A stretch of DNA of 64,000 nucleotides from Cyanobium sp. N.Huapi 1H5 (GCF_024345535.1 NZ_JAGQBH010000003.1:124001-188000); one strand, 5' to 3'. Shown: positions 15,894 through 25,339, counted from the first letter of the stretch. The notes: generated by a model not told the origin, from the letters alone. Numbers and translations: made by a program.

Positions 15894-17450
15894 TCAGCCG
15901 CCCAGCACCAGCTCCCCATACCTCCGCACCGCGCCGCGGTGATCGGCGTCGGCCCTCAAGCCGATGAAGCCGTCCGGCCGCACCGCCAGCAGGGTGAGGG
16001 GCCCCAGGCCCAGGCTGGCCGCCTCCTCCAGCCGCAGAGACACCACCGCCTCCACCAACGCCGGCGGCACCGTGCCGGCGGCCCGCTCGGCCTCAAGGTC
16101 GGCCTGCAGGGCGGCGAGGGCCTCCGGAGGCGCTTCCGGGCCGGCCAGCAGCAGCAGCGTGTGGCCGCAGCGGTGGGTGAGCGCGTGCAGCCGATCCGCG
16201 CCGGCCCCGGGCGGCAGCGCGATCGTGGTGGACAACCGCTGTCCGGCACTAAAGGGCTGGCCCTCGCCACCGCCGATGATCGCCGAGCCGGCGTAGCTGA
16301 CGTTCATCTCGGTTTCCGCCACCACCTCCTGCTGGCGGGCCACCGGGTTGGCGAGCATGGCGGCAATCGCCCGGTCGCGGGCGGCGCGCTCACCGCTCTC
16401 CTGCAGCCCGTGGGCCTGCTCGGTGGCATCGCCGGAGCGGCAGATCTGCTGGGCCACCGGACGCCGCTCCTGCTCGTAGCTGTCCAGCAGGGCGGGATCT
16501 GCGGCCCCCTGGTGCACCAGGGCCAGCTTCCAGGCCAGGTTGGCGGCATCGTGCAGCCCGCAGTTCATGCCGTGCCCCTCGGCCGGGGAGCACACGTGGG
16601 CGGCATCGCCGGCCAGGAACACCGGCCCGGCGCGGAAGGCGCTGGCCACCCGGCTGTGGCAGTGGAAGCGGCTGGGGTTCTCCACGCCGCTGAAGCGGGC
16701 CTCCGGCAGGTAGCGCCCCAGCACGGCGGCGGCCTCGGCCACCAGATCACCCTCCTCGGCGGCGGGCCGCAGGTACACCCGCCAGCGCTCGTCGGGCAGG
16801 GCCGTGAGGATCAGGGGGGAGCCGTCCAGATACGCCACGTTGACCTCGTGGCTCTCGGCCCACCCCTCCACCGCCGCATCGAACACGGCCCAGGGCCGGG
16901 CGATGCCATGGCCTTCGAAGTCCAGGCCGCTCAGCGCCCGGGTGGTGCTGCGCAGGCCGTCGCAGCCCACCACCCAGCGGGCCTGCACGGTCTGCTCCAG
17001 CCCGTTGCCGTCCACCGTGGCGGTCACCCCGTCGCCGTGGGCCTCCAGACCCACCAGCCGGCAGGAGCGGTGCACCGTGCTCCCCAGCCCCTCGAGGTGG
17101 TCGGTGAGGATGGTTTCGGTCACCTCTTCGGAGAGGCCAAGGTTGAAGCCGTAGCGGCTGCCGCACTCGGCCAGATCCAGTTCCCCCAGCCGCTGGCCAT
17201 CGGCGTGGATGAGGATCCGGCGCTGCCGGCAGCCGGCCTCGAGAAACCGGTCCACCAGCCCCAGCGCCTCGAAGATCTCCAGGGAGAGGGGGTGGATCAC
17301 CGTGGCCCGGTCCCAGTGCAGGGCCTCGGCGCGGGCGTCGATCAGCAGGTTGGGAACGCCGCGGCGCTGCAGTTCCCCCGCCAGCAGCAGGCCGGTGGGA
17401 CCCGCCCCCACCACGAGCACGACGGTCTGGTGGGGAAGGGATGACGGCAT
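15894..17450 (-). CDS. FAD-dependent aromatic-ring monooxygenase (group A flavoprotein)
   Basis: The 518-residue protein begins VVLVVGAGPTGLLLAGELQ, the dinucleotide-binding motif for FAD. It also has GCDGLRSTTRALSGL (the DG motif) and PVFLAGDAAHVCSPAEGHGM (the GD motif). This is the PheA/TfdB-MhpA type of NAD(P)H-dependent hydroxylase acting on phenolic or polyketide-like aromatics. The substrate cannot be predicted. ATG 17450 fits the usual start just before the GxGxxG. It is divergent from the secreted-protein gene at 17518 with 67 bases between. Confidence 0.85.
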   Translation of the reverse strand: MPSSLPHQTVVLVVGAGPTGLLLAGELQRRGVPNLLIDARAEALHWDRATVIHPLSLEIFEALGLVDRFLEAGCRQRRILIHADGQRLGELDLAECGSRYGFNLGLSEEVTETILTDHLEGLGSTVHRSCRLVGLEAHGDGVTATVDGNGLEQTVQARWVVGCDGLRSTTRALSGLDFEGHGIARPWAVFDAAVEGWAESHEVNVAYLDGSPLILTALPDERWRVYLRPAAEEGDLVAEAAAVLGRYLPEARFSGVENPSRFHCHSRVASAFRAGPVFLAGDAAHVCSPAEGHGMNCGLHDAANLAWKLALVHQGAADPALLDSYEQERRPVAQQICRSGDATEQAHGLQESGERAARDRAIAAMLANPVARQQEVVAETEMNVSYAGSAIIGGGEGQPFSAGQRLSTTIALPPGAGADRLHALTHRCGHTLLLLAGPEAPPEALAALQADLEAERAAGTVPPALVEAVVSLRLEEAASLGLGPLTLLAVRPDGFIGLRADADHRGAVRRYGELVLGG

Positions 17451-17517
17451 GGCGCCCGGGGGGGTCGAGCTGGCGCGGGCCAGTGCCGGGCACACTAAAC
17501 ACACCCCAGGCAGTGTC

Positions 17518-18192
17518 ATGCGTCTGCGCTGCATGAAACGACCGGGCCTTGCGGGGGGTCGCTCCCTGGCCACCGCCACGACCGTCGGCCTGGCCGCGGC
17601 CCTGGCCCTCAGCGCGGCAGCGGCGGCGGCGGCACCCAACGGCACCTGGCTGTCCCAGCCCCAGATCTGGTACTACGCCTCCCGGCAGTCGCTGGACAGT
17701 GTGATGGCCGACATCCGGGGCAGCGACTTCAAGGTGGTGTTCCTCGATGTCCGCAAGGTCTCAGAGGCGATGCAGCAGGAGGCGGCCCAGGCGGCGCGGC
17801 GCCAGGGACTGCTGCCGGTGGTGTGGGTGCAGTCGCCCCAGTACCGGGGGCTGCGGATCGAGCAACTGGTGCACGAAGCCCGCCACGGCGACGCGATCCA
17901 GGTGGACGACCACTTCTTCGCCAACTACTCCCTGGAGGACTTCTATCGGCTGCGCCGGCTGTACCCCAAACCGATCTTCTGCAGCATCCAGCCGTTCCAG
18001 GCCAGCCTGCTGCCCACGGCGGGCTGCAACCAGCTCGATGTGCAGTGCTACAGCGCCCCGCAGTTCCAGCAGTGCCTCAAGCTGGCCGACCGGCTCGGCG
18101 CCGTGGTGAGTCTCTCCAGCGAGAACACCCTCAGGTACCGCAGCCAGCTGGGCGAGCGATCCTTCAACACCTTTCTCTGGCAGGGGCCCTGA
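17518..18192 (+). CDS. Secreted protein of unknown function
   Basis: The 224-residue product has a signal peptide: basic MRLRCMKRPG, a long Ala/Leu core (VGLAAALALSAAAAAAA) and a likely cut before PNGTWL. The mature part includes WYYASRQSLDSVMADIRGSD, KVVFLDVRKV and DAIQVDDHFFANYSLEDFYR. The pattern could suit a TIM-barrel-like or glycoside-hydrolase-like domain. I do not recognise the family. Its end overlaps by 29 bases the convergent lipoprotein gene. Confidence 0.7.
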   Translation: MRLRCMKRPGLAGGRSLATATTVGLAAALALSAAAAAAAPNGTWLSQPQIWYYASRQSLDSVMADIRGSDFKVVFLDVRKVSEAMQQEAAQAARRQGLLPVVWVQSPQYRGLRIEQLVHEARHGDAIQVDDHFFANYSLEDFYRLRRLYPKPIFCSIQPFQASLLPTAGCNQLDVQCYSAPQFQQCLKLADRLGAVVSLSSENTLRYRSQLGERSFNTFLWQGP

Positions 18193-19450
18193 CGGGCGGG
18201 GCGTCCTGCGGCGCCAGATGGGCGCCGATCGCACGGAAGATGTCATCCGCCGCATTGCAGTAGTCACCCTTGTCATCAAAGGCCTCTTCGTCGAAGGTGA
18301 CTGCCACCGCCACCGCGATCTTGCGTGACGGCAGGTAGGCCATCACCCCGGCCTGCCCGGAGAACAGCGGGTTCTGCAGCAGCCAGGGGCCCGAAAGGAC
18401 GATCCCGATCCCATAGGTGTAGAAGTCGTTGAGGGTGGCGCAGGTGGCACAGCCGCCGATCGGCCGGCCGAAGCCCCGCAGCGTCGGAGCGATCTGCAGC
18501 CTGTGGCTCTGTGGCGACAGCAGCTGTCCCGTTCCGATCGCCTCGGCGGAGGTGGCCATGTCGTGGATGGTGGTGAACTGCACCGCACCGCGGGTGATCG
18601 TCCACGACGGATTCCAGAAGGTCGACTCCTCGTAGAAGCGCGTCCCCGCCGGGATGCCAAGGCCCTGGCGCCGTTCCGACGAGAAGGCGTGCAACACCGG
18701 CGGCGCGATCACGGGGGTGCCGCCGGGGTCCCGCGTGTTGCGGAGCTTCAGGGGCCCGAAGATCCGCTCCTGCATCAGCACGGGCATCGTCTGGCCCGTG
18801 ATGCGCTCCAGCGCCAGGCCCAGCAGGAGGTAGTTCGTGTGGGCGTAGTTCCAGCTCGTGCCGGGCTCGTACCAGAGCGTCTTCAGGTCCGCGTAGGCGA
18901 GCAGGTCCTGCACGGAGAACTGCCGGAACGGGTTCTCGAGCAGCGTCTTCTCGAAGGCGGCGTTACCGATCACGTAGTCGCGGTAGCCGGAGGTCATCCG
19001 GGCGAGCTGGCCGAGGGTGACCCGCTCCGCATGCGGGATCTCCGGCAGCCACCGCGCGAGCTTGTCATCGAGGCTCACCTTCTTCTCGTCGACCAGCTGC
19101 AGCAGCAGCGTCGCCACGTAGGAGATGGCGATCGCACCATTGCGGACGTGCATGTCCTCGGTGGCGGGCACGCCCGTCATCGACTCGCCCATCGCCTCGG
19201 TGACCACCTCCTTGCCGTCGATCGTCACCCTCACGATCACCGCCCTGAGATGGTCGTCGGCCATCCGCTGACGAACGATCCGCAGGATGGCGGCCGCCTG
19301 GGGTGAGGCCGCCGGCGGGGCCCCGTCGGCGGTCCCGGCCTGGACGGGGCCCGCTCCACCCAGGCAACCCGCCAGGAAGGCTCCCAGGACCCGTCGTGCC
19401 TGTGGGGCGAACCAGCGACGATCCACACCGGTTCGGGCAGGAAGCGGCAA
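18164..19450 (-). CDS. Lipoprotein of the serine beta-lactamase/CubicO fold, catalytic Ser/Lys missing
   Basis: The N-terminus has a lipobox LAGC with Cys at 29. The rest follows class C beta-lactamase-like hydrolases: DDKLARWLPEIPHAERVTLG, QLARMTSGYRDYV and WNYAHTNYLLLGLALERITG. In active members the first catalytic motif reads SxxK after FRIG. Here the aligned segment is VRNGAIAIS, so Ser and Lys are replaced by Ala106 and Ile109. The YxN motif is YAH. Hydrolysis by the family mechanism is therefore unlikely, and a binding or scaffolding role is more probable. The start is TTG 19450 or GTG 19426. Confidence 0.8.
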   Translation of the reverse strand: MPLPARTGVDRRWFAPQARRVLGAFLAGCLGGAGPVQAGTADGAPPAASPQAAAILRIVRQRMADDHLRAVIVRVTIDGKEVVTEAMGESMTGVPATEDMHVRNGAIAISYVATLLLQLVDEKKVSLDDKLARWLPEIPHAERVTLGQLARMTSGYRDYVIGNAAFEKTLLENPFRQFSVQDLLAYADLKTLWYEPGTSWNYAHTNYLLLGLALERITGQTMPVLMQERIFGPLKLRNTRDPGGTPVIAPPVLHAFSSERRQGLGIPAGTRFYEESTFWNPSWTITRGAVQFTTIHDMATSAEAIGTGQLLSPQSHRLQIAPTLRGFGRPIGGCATCATLNDFYTYGIGIVLSGPWLLQNPLFSGQAGVMAYLPSRKIAVAVAVTFDEEAFDDKGDYCNAADDIFRAIGAHLAPQDAPPVRAPARERC

Positions 19451-19516
19451 CGCTACGCGCCCCGGCGCCTGCCGATCCCGGTGAGCTTCCTAACCTTCCC
19501 CTGGTTGCGACATGCC

Positions 19517-20110
19517 ATGCCCAGCCCCCATGGCCTGCGTCGCTGGGCCGCCCCGCTGCTGGTGGCTGGTGCGCTGAGCGGGGCGATGGCCACGCCCGCG
19601 GCAGCCGGCCCCCCGGCCACCCCGGTGACGCTGGACTTTTCCGGCCAGACCTACCGGCTGCGCTGGTCGTCCCAGCACCAGCACGAGTTCACCCCGGCGG
19701 GGCAGGACGACCTGAGCCGCTGGACGGACATGGTCACCATCAACACCTACCCCGGGGTCAGCGACGGGGAGGGGCTGGCCGATGTGGCCAACCGGGCCCT
19801 TGGCAACTACCGGCGCCACGGGGCCACCGTGCTGCGCACGGCATCCATTCCCCGCACCGCCGAGCGCCCCGCCGAGCACCTGGTCGTGGCCCTCTTCCCC
19901 AGCCGCGCCTTCAGCGAGGCCGTCTTCGCCCGCTGGCGCCTGACAGACGGCCGCGGCACCGCCGTGATCGTCAGCCACCGCATCCATGGCCCGAAGACGG
20001 GGGACGCCATGGCGGCCTGGTTGCAGGCGAACGGACCCGCCGTGGAGCGTCGTCTGATGGCCCTCGATCCGATTCCCAGCCACCGCGTCCTCGAGCCCGC
20101 CGGCCCCTGA
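19517..20110 (+). CDS. Secreted protein of unknown function
   Basis: The 197-residue product has a signal peptide (HGLRRWAAPLLVAGALSGAM then ATPAAAG). The mature part contains LDFSGQTYRLRWSSQHQHEF, YPGVSDGEGLADVANRALGN and EHLVVALFPSRAFSEAVFAR. No family was recognised. ATG 19517 places the basic residues correctly for a signal peptide; a GTG at 19481 is possible. It is divergent from the lipoprotein gene. Confidence 0.6.
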   Translation: MPSPHGLRRWAAPLLVAGALSGAMATPAAAGPPATPVTLDFSGQTYRLRWSSQHQHEFTPAGQDDLSRWTDMVTINTYPGVSDGEGLADVANRALGNYRRHGATVLRTASIPRTAERPAEHLVVALFPSRAFSEAVFARWRLTDGRGTAVIVSHRIHGPKTGDAMAAWLQANGPAVERRLMALDPIPSHRVLEPAGP

Positions 20111-20161
20111 GCCGGGGCAGCCGCCACGGCGCGTTGCGTCAGGTCCGCAGGTCCGATGGCG

Positions 20162-20713
20162 TCAGCCTCCGGGCGCCAGTGGCTGCCCCTCCAGGAAGGC
20201 GATCACCTCATCGCACCAGCGGATCCACTCCTGCTCGAACAGGATGCCCCGCCGCAGGGTGAGGTAGCGGTACTGCTCCTGCAGCGGCAGGGCCGGATGG
20301 CTGTGGAACAGGGCCTCCTTCTCCCGATAGGAGGCCAACTGGCCGGCATGGACGGCGCGGCGGCGGCGCACCTCCGCCAGCAGCTGGGCGGGCTCGCTGT
20401 AGGGGCCGCCGAGCACCTTCACCAGCAGGTCTTCGCGGATGGGGGTGGGCAGCGAGGGCTCGGCGGCCCACTGGCTGAGCTCCCGCCGGCCCGCCTCGGT
20501 GATGGCGTACACCTTGCGGTCCGGCCGGCCCTGCTGGGGCACCACCTGGCAGCGGACCCAGCCGTTCGCCTCGATCCGGGCCAGCTCCCGGTAGATCTGC
20601 TGCTGGCTGGCGGTCCAGTAGCAGGCCATTGTCTCCTCGAACTGCTTGCTGATGTCGTAGCCGCTGGCGTCCCGCTCGCAGAGCACGGTGAGGATCGTGT
20701 GCGCCAGGGCCAT
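20162..20713 (-). CDS. PadR family transcriptional repressor
   Basis: The 183-residue protein opens MALAHTILTVLCERDASGYD then ISKQFEETMACYW, the PadR winged helix, with QQIYRELARIEANGWVRCQV and KVYAITEAGRRELSQWAAEP forming the wing. A C-terminal helical region (EKEALFHSHPALPLQEQYRY) provides dimerisation in this family. PadR proteins usually repress adjacent efflux genes and are released by phenolic or drug ligands. It is divergent from the RND pump operon, which is the obvious target. ATG 20713 is chosen because PadR domains begin here. Confidence 0.9.
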   Translation of the reverse strand: MALAHTILTVLCERDASGYDISKQFEETMACYWTASQQQIYRELARIEANGWVRCQVVPQQGRPDRKVYAITEAGRRELSQWAAEPSLPTPIREDLLVKVLGGPYSEPAQLLAEVRRRRAVHAGQLASYREKEALFHSHPALPLQEQYRYLTLRRGILFEQEWIRWCDEVIAFLEGQPLAPGG

Positions 20714-20833
20714 GGCAGGAGGGAGATCGCAGCGGCTGGGACGTCGATCCTGACCCAGCCGCCGCCGGGCCCGATTGACCTGCCCAACAAGTTGTGCATA
20801 CACTTTGGCGCATACCCAATCTGTTGCATAGCT

Positions 20834-20848
20834 CTGTGCCTGGCACAG
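20834..20848. promoter_or_regulatory. Candidate operator between padR and the RND pump
   Basis: CTGTGCCTGGCACAG is a perfect 15-base palindrome in the 173-base divergent region, 38 bases before the pump start. Just upstream lie three spaced GCATA repeats (TGTGCATAC, GGCGCATAC, GTTGCATAG), which may hold promoters or further sites. The position suits a PadR operator but no binding motif for this protein is known to me. Confidence 0.4.
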
Positions 20849-20886
20849 GTCGTGCCTGACAGAGGGGGTCCCGCCGCCGTCCCCCC

Positions 20887-22101
20887 ATGGATTCCGCCAC
20901 CGCGCCGCCCCCGGCGACGCCGCCAGCGCTGCTGAGCGCCCTGCGACGGTCCCGCTGGGGTCGGCCCCCCTCCTGGGGGCCCCCGATCGCGATCGCCGCG
21001 GCCGCCGCCGGCCTCGCCATTGCTGCCGTGGCGGTGTTCCGGCAGCCCCGGCCCCAGGTCCAGCGCCCCCTGCCGGTGGCGGTGGTGACCGCCCAGCCGG
21101 TGAGCCAGTTCCTCACCAGCCGCGACTACACCGGTGAGGTGGTAGCCGGCCGCAGCAGCAGCCTCGGCTTCGAGCTGCCCGGCACCCTCGAGCGGGTGCT
21201 GGTGGAGGAGGGGGACCGGGTGGTGGCCGGCCAGCCGTTGGCCCACCTCGATCGCCGCCGGCTCCGGGCCCAGCGCCAGCAGTCCCTGGCCCAGCGGGAT
21301 GTGGCGGCGGCCGCCGTGGAGGAGGTGCGTCAGCAGCTGATCCTGGCGGAGCTGCAGCGCGACCGCCGCCGGCAGCTCCATGCCCAGGGGGCGATCTCCC
21401 GCGAGGACCTCGACCAGCAGATCCACGGCAGCGCCGCCCTGCGCAGCCGCCTGGTCCAGGCCGAAGGCCAGGTCGAGGAGGCCGAGGCCCGCCTGCGCCA
21501 GATCGATGTCGACCTGGCCCGCAGCGTGCTGGTGGCCCCCTTCGACGGCACGGTGAGCCGGCGGCGGCTCGATGAGGGGGTGGTGGTGAGCGGCGGCCAG
21601 GCGCTGATCACCCTGGTGGAGGCGGCCCCCCTGGAGCTGCGGGTGGGGGTCCCCCCCGACGCCGCCCGGGGCCTGCGGCCGGGGCAGCGCCATCCCGTGC
21701 GCATCGGCGATCGCCGCCTGCAGGCCACCGTCAGCGCCCTGCTGCCGGAACTCGATGCCGGCAGCCGCACCGCCACGGTGGTGCTGAGGCTGCCGGCCGA
21801 GGATCTGCCGGTGGGGGCCACGGCCCGCCTCAGCCTGCGGCGCAGCGAGACGGGCGCCGGCTTCTGGCTGCCCACCACCGCCCTGGTGGCCGCCGAACGG
21901 GGCCTCTGGTCGGTGTACGTGATGGGCCCCGCCGGCCCCTCGCAGGAGCAGGGCCGCCAGGTGGTCCGGCGCCTGGTGGAGCCGTTGCACAGCGAAGGCG
22001 ACCGCTCCCTCGTCCGCGGCACCCTGCGCCCCGGCGACCGGGTGATCGCCGCCGGCACCCACCGGGTCGTGCCCGGGGTCCGGGTGACGGAGGCGCCCTG
22101 A
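20887..22101 (+). CDS. RND efflux periplasmic adaptor (membrane fusion protein)
   Basis: The 404-residue protein has a single N-terminal membrane segment (IAIAAAAAGLAIAAVAVF). A lipoyl-like half follows (SSLGFELPGTLERVLVEEGD then RVVAGQPLAHLD), then a coiled-coil hairpin of about 100 residues, the second lipoyl half (LVAPFDGTVSRRRLDEGVVV) and beta-barrel and membrane-proximal regions. Adaptors of this type link the inner-membrane pump to an outer-membrane channel. Its stop and the pump start share a base (TGATG), indicating translational coupling. No outer-membrane factor gene is nearby. Confidence 0.9.
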   Translation: MDSATAPPPATPPALLSALRRSRWGRPPSWGPPIAIAAAAAGLAIAAVAVFRQPRPQVQRPLPVAVVTAQPVSQFLTSRDYTGEVVAGRSSSLGFELPGTLERVLVEEGDRVVAGQPLAHLDRRRLRAQRQQSLAQRDVAAAAVEEVRQQLILAELQRDRRRQLHAQGAISREDLDQQIHGSAALRSRLVQAEGQVEEAEARLRQIDVDLARSVLVAPFDGTVSRRRLDEGVVVSGGQALITLVEAAPLELRVGVPPDAARGLRPGQRHPVRIGDRRLQATVSALLPELDAGSRTATVVLRLPAEDLPVGATARLSLRRSETGAGFWLPTTALVAAERGLWSVYVMGPAGPSQEQGRQVVRRLVEPLHSEGDRSLVRGTLRPGDRVIAAGTHRVVPGVRVTEAP

Positions 22102-25100
22102 TGTTCGACATCTTTCACCGCAACCGCCAGCTGCAGCTGCTCACCCTGCTGCTGGTGGTGGTCTGGGGGCTGTCGGCCCTGCTCACCCTGCCGCGGCTGG
22201 AGGACCCCCTGATCACCCAGCGCAACGCCCTGGTGGTGACCGCCCTGCCGGGGGCCACCCCGGAGCGGGTCGAGTCCCTCGTCACCGAACCCCTTGAGGA
22301 GGCCCTGCTGGAGCTGGAGGAGGTGGACCATCTCGACTCCACCTCCTCCACCGGCACCTCGGTGATCGCCGTGAGCCTCAAGGAATCGATCCGCCAGGTG
22401 GCGCCGGTGTGGGGCAAGGTGCGCAGCAAGATCGACGACGCCACCCCCGACCTGCCGCCGGAGGCCTCCGACCCGGAATTCCGCGACGGCAACATCGGCG
22501 CCAGCGCCCTGATCGTCGGCCTCACCTGGGAGCTCGACACCCCCGCCAACCTGGGCCTGCTGACCCGGCTGGCCGACGACATGGCCAGCCGGCTGCGCGC
22601 CCTCCCCGGCACCGACCGGGTGGAGCTCAGCGGCGAACCGGAGGAGGAGATCCGGGTGGAGATCGGCGCCCGGGAACTGGCCCGGCTCGGCCTCACCCCG
22701 GGCGCGCTCGCCGAACGGATCGCCGCCAGCGACGCCAAGGAGGCCGCCGGCCAGGTGCGGGGCCCCCGCAGCGAGCTGCTGCTGGAGGTGGATGGCGCCC
22801 TCGACTCCCTGGAGCGCATCCGCGCCATCCCCCTGCAGACCGGCGCCGATGGGGCCGGCGCCCGCCTGGGACAGGTGGCCGCCGTCAGCCGCGGGGTGCG
22901 CCAGCCCGCCGCCCGCCTGGCCCTGGTGCGGGGCCGACCGGCCGTGGTGGTGTCGGCCACGGTGGCCTCCGGCTCCCGGGTCGACCTGTGGGCCCGCCAG
23001 GCCCGCGCCCAGCTCGACGCGGTGCGCGCCACCCTGCCCGCGGGCCTGGGGCTGCACACCGTGCTCGACCAGAGCCGCTACGTCCAGGAGCGTCTCGACG
23101 GCGTGATCGGCAACCTGATCACCGGCTCCCTGCTGGTGGTGGCGGTGTCGGTGCTGATGCTCGGCGGCCGGGCCGCCCTGGTGGTGGGGGCGGCCCTGCC
23201 CCTGTCGGCCCTGATGGTGTTCGGCTGGATGCGGGTGCTGGAGGTGCCCCTGCACCAGATGTCGGCCACCGGCTTGGTGATCGCCCTGGGGCTGCTGATC
23301 GACAACGCCATCGTGGTGGTGGATGAGGTGCAGCAGCGGCTGCGCTCCGGCGACAGCCCCGGCGCGGCGGTGCGCCGTTCGGTGCGGTACCTGCTGGTGC
23401 CGCTGCTGGCCTCCACCCTCACCACCGTGCTGGCCTTCGTGCCCATCGCCACCTCGCCGGGGGCCACCGGGGAATTCATCGGCACCATCGGCCTCACCGT
23501 GATCCTGGCCCTGGCCAGTTCCCTGTTCCTGTCCCTCACGGTGATCCCGGCCCTCACCGCCCGGCTGCAGTCCTGGCAGCCCTTGGGGCCGGGCGTGGGC
23601 TGGTGGGAGCAGGGGATCAGCCCGGCCCTCCTCGACCGCCCCTACCGCCGCTCCCTGCTCCAGACCCTGCGCCATCCCGGGCGGGGCGTGGCCCTGTCGC
23701 TGCTGCTGCCGCTGCTCGGGTTTCTGGCCTTCGGCAGCCTCGAGCAGCAGTTCTTCCCGCCCACCAACCGCGACCAGTTCCAGATCGAGCTGCGGCTGCC
23801 CCAGCAGAGCGCCCTGGAGCGCACCGAGTCCCTAGCGTTGGCCGTGCGGCAGCAGATCCGTCAGGCCCCCCACGTCGACGACGTGCACTGGTTTCTCGGC
23901 GAGAGCGCGCCGCCGTTCTTCTACAACGTGATCGCCTCCGAGGAGAACGCCCCCCACTACGCCCAGGGCCTGGTGCAGCTGCGGGGGGCGGAGGGGGTGC
24001 GGGCGACGATCCGCTCCCTCCAGCAGGCGCTGGATCAGGCGTTCCCCGAGGCCCAGATCCTGGTGAAGCAGCTGGAGCAGGGGCCCCCCTTCGAGGCGCC
24101 GATCGAGCTGCGGCTGGAGGGGGCCGATCTGGAGCAGCTGCGCCGCAGCGGCGACGAGCTGCGCCGCCACCTGGCCCAGCTGGAGCCGGTGACCCACACC
24201 ACCGCCAGCCTGAGCGAGGCCGTGCCCCGTCTGGCCCTGGCGGTGGACGAGGAGCAGGCCCGGCGCAGCGGCCTCGACAACCGCGCCATCGCCCGCCAGC
24301 TCCAGGGCGGCCTCGAGGGCAGCGTCGGCGGTTCGATCCTGGAGGGGGTCACCACCGTGCCGGTGCGGGTGCGGGTGGCCGAGGCCCAGCGCAGCGATCT
24401 CCAGCAGGTGGCCTCCCTGGATCTGGTGGCCCCCGGCAGCGAGGCACCGATTCCCCTCGGGGCCCTGGCCGGGCTGCGGCTGGAGCCGGAGCTGGCCGCG
24501 ATCGAACGGCGCGACGGGCAGCGGGTCAACACGGTGCAGGCCTTCCTGACGGCGGGGGCGCTGCCGGAGTCCGTGCTGCGGGACTTCCGCCGCCAGCTCG
24601 AGCGGGAGGGCTGGCAGCTGCCGGCCGGGGTGAGCCTGGCCTACGGCGGCGAGGCCGATGCCCGCGGCGAGGCGGTCGGAAACCTGCTCTCCACGGTGGG
24701 CGTGCTGGCGATCCTGATGACCGCCACCCTGGTGCTGTCCTTCCGCTCCTTCCGGATGGCCGCCCTGATCGCCTCGGTGGCGCTGCTGTCGGTGGGGCTG
24801 GCGGCCCTGGCCCTGAGGCTGAGCGGCTCGCCCTTCGGCTTCACCGCCATCCTCGGCACCCTCGGGCTGATCGGGCTGGCGGTGAACGACTCGATCGTGG
24901 TGCTCACCGCCATCCGCACCGATCCATTGGCCCGCAGGGGCGATCCGGCCGCCACCGCCGCGGTGGTGCTGCACGCCACCCGCCATGTGCTGGCCACCAC
25001 GATCACCACCGTGGTCGGCTTTCTGCCCCTGATGCTCGATCCCTCCGGCTTCTGGCCGCCGCTGGCGATCGCGGTCTGCGGCGGCCTGGTGGGGGCCACG

Positions 25101-25208
25101 GCCCTGGCCCTGTACTACGTGCCGGCCGCCCACAGCCTGCTGGCGCGGGCCAGCGGGCCCGCAGCTGACCCGACGTCCCTGGCTCCTGGTCAGAGTTCTG
25201 CGGCATGA
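22101..25208 (+). CDS. RND family efflux permease
   Basis: The 1035-residue protein has the AcrB-type layout: first membrane helix after residue 10, porter domains, helices around 350-550, a second porter half and a terminal helix bundle. The helix 4 relay reads LGLLIDNAIVVVDE, with D401 kept but the second Asp replaced by N402. In helix 10 the usual Lys region reads GLAVNDSIVVL, without a Lys. These substitutions suggest a modified proton path. It probably exports amphiphilic compounds or metals under control of the divergent PadR repressor. Substrates cannot be told from sequence. Confidence 0.88.
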   Translation: MFDIFHRNRQLQLLTLLLVVVWGLSALLTLPRLEDPLITQRNALVVTALPGATPERVESLVTEPLEEALLELEEVDHLDSTSSTGTSVIAVSLKESIRQVAPVWGKVRSKIDDATPDLPPEASDPEFRDGNIGASALIVGLTWELDTPANLGLLTRLADDMASRLRALPGTDRVELSGEPEEEIRVEIGARELARLGLTPGALAERIAASDAKEAAGQVRGPRSELLLEVDGALDSLERIRAIPLQTGADGAGARLGQVAAVSRGVRQPAARLALVRGRPAVVVSATVASGSRVDLWARQARAQLDAVRATLPAGLGLHTVLDQSRYVQERLDGVIGNLITGSLLVVAVSVLMLGGRAALVVGAALPLSALMVFGWMRVLEVPLHQMSATGLVIALGLLIDNAIVVVDEVQQRLRSGDSPGAAVRRSVRYLLVPLLASTLTTVLAFVPIATSPGATGEFIGTIGLTVILALASSLFLSLTVIPALTARLQSWQPLGPGVGWWEQGISPALLDRPYRRSLLQTLRHPGRGVALSLLLPLLGFLAFGSLEQQFFPPTNRDQFQIELRLPQQSALERTESLALAVRQQIRQAPHVDDVHWFLGESAPPFFYNVIASEENAPHYAQGLVQLRGAEGVRATIRSLQQALDQAFPEAQILVKQLEQGPPFEAPIELRLEGADLEQLRRSGDELRRHLAQLEPVTHTTASLSEAVPRLALAVDEEQARRSGLDNRAIARQLQGGLEGSVGGSILEGVTTVPVRVRVAEAQRSDLQQVASLDLVAPGSEAPIPLGALAGLRLEPELAAIERRDGQRVNTVQAFLTAGALPESVLRDFRRQLEREGWQLPAGVSLAYGGEADARGEAVGNLLSTVGVLAILMTATLVLSFRSFRMAALIASVALLSVGLAALALRLSGSPFGFTAILGTLGLIGLAVNDSIVVLTAIRTDPLARRGDPAATAAVVLHATRHVLATTITTVVGFLPLMLDPSGFWPPLAIAVCGGLVGATALALYYVPAAHSLLARASGPAADPTSLAPGQSSAA

Positions 25209-25339
25209 GGCGCCGGCCCTGAGGCGACGCGGTGCCCCGGCAGGCCACGGCGAAGGGAAGGGTTGCAATCAATACAAAACAGTGGAATCGGCGGACTACG
25301 CTGACGTTCTGCATTTCAGCGGTCACAGCTCTGGTGTGG

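Noticed and set aside
15117-17444. Long plus-strand frame opposite the FAD monooxygenase and Uma2 genes
   Set aside because: Shadow translation; the minus-strand genes have full motif sets.
21330-23675. Long minus-strand frame opposite the RND adaptor and pump
   Set aside because: Low-complexity shadow with no recognisable domain; the coding strand is clear.
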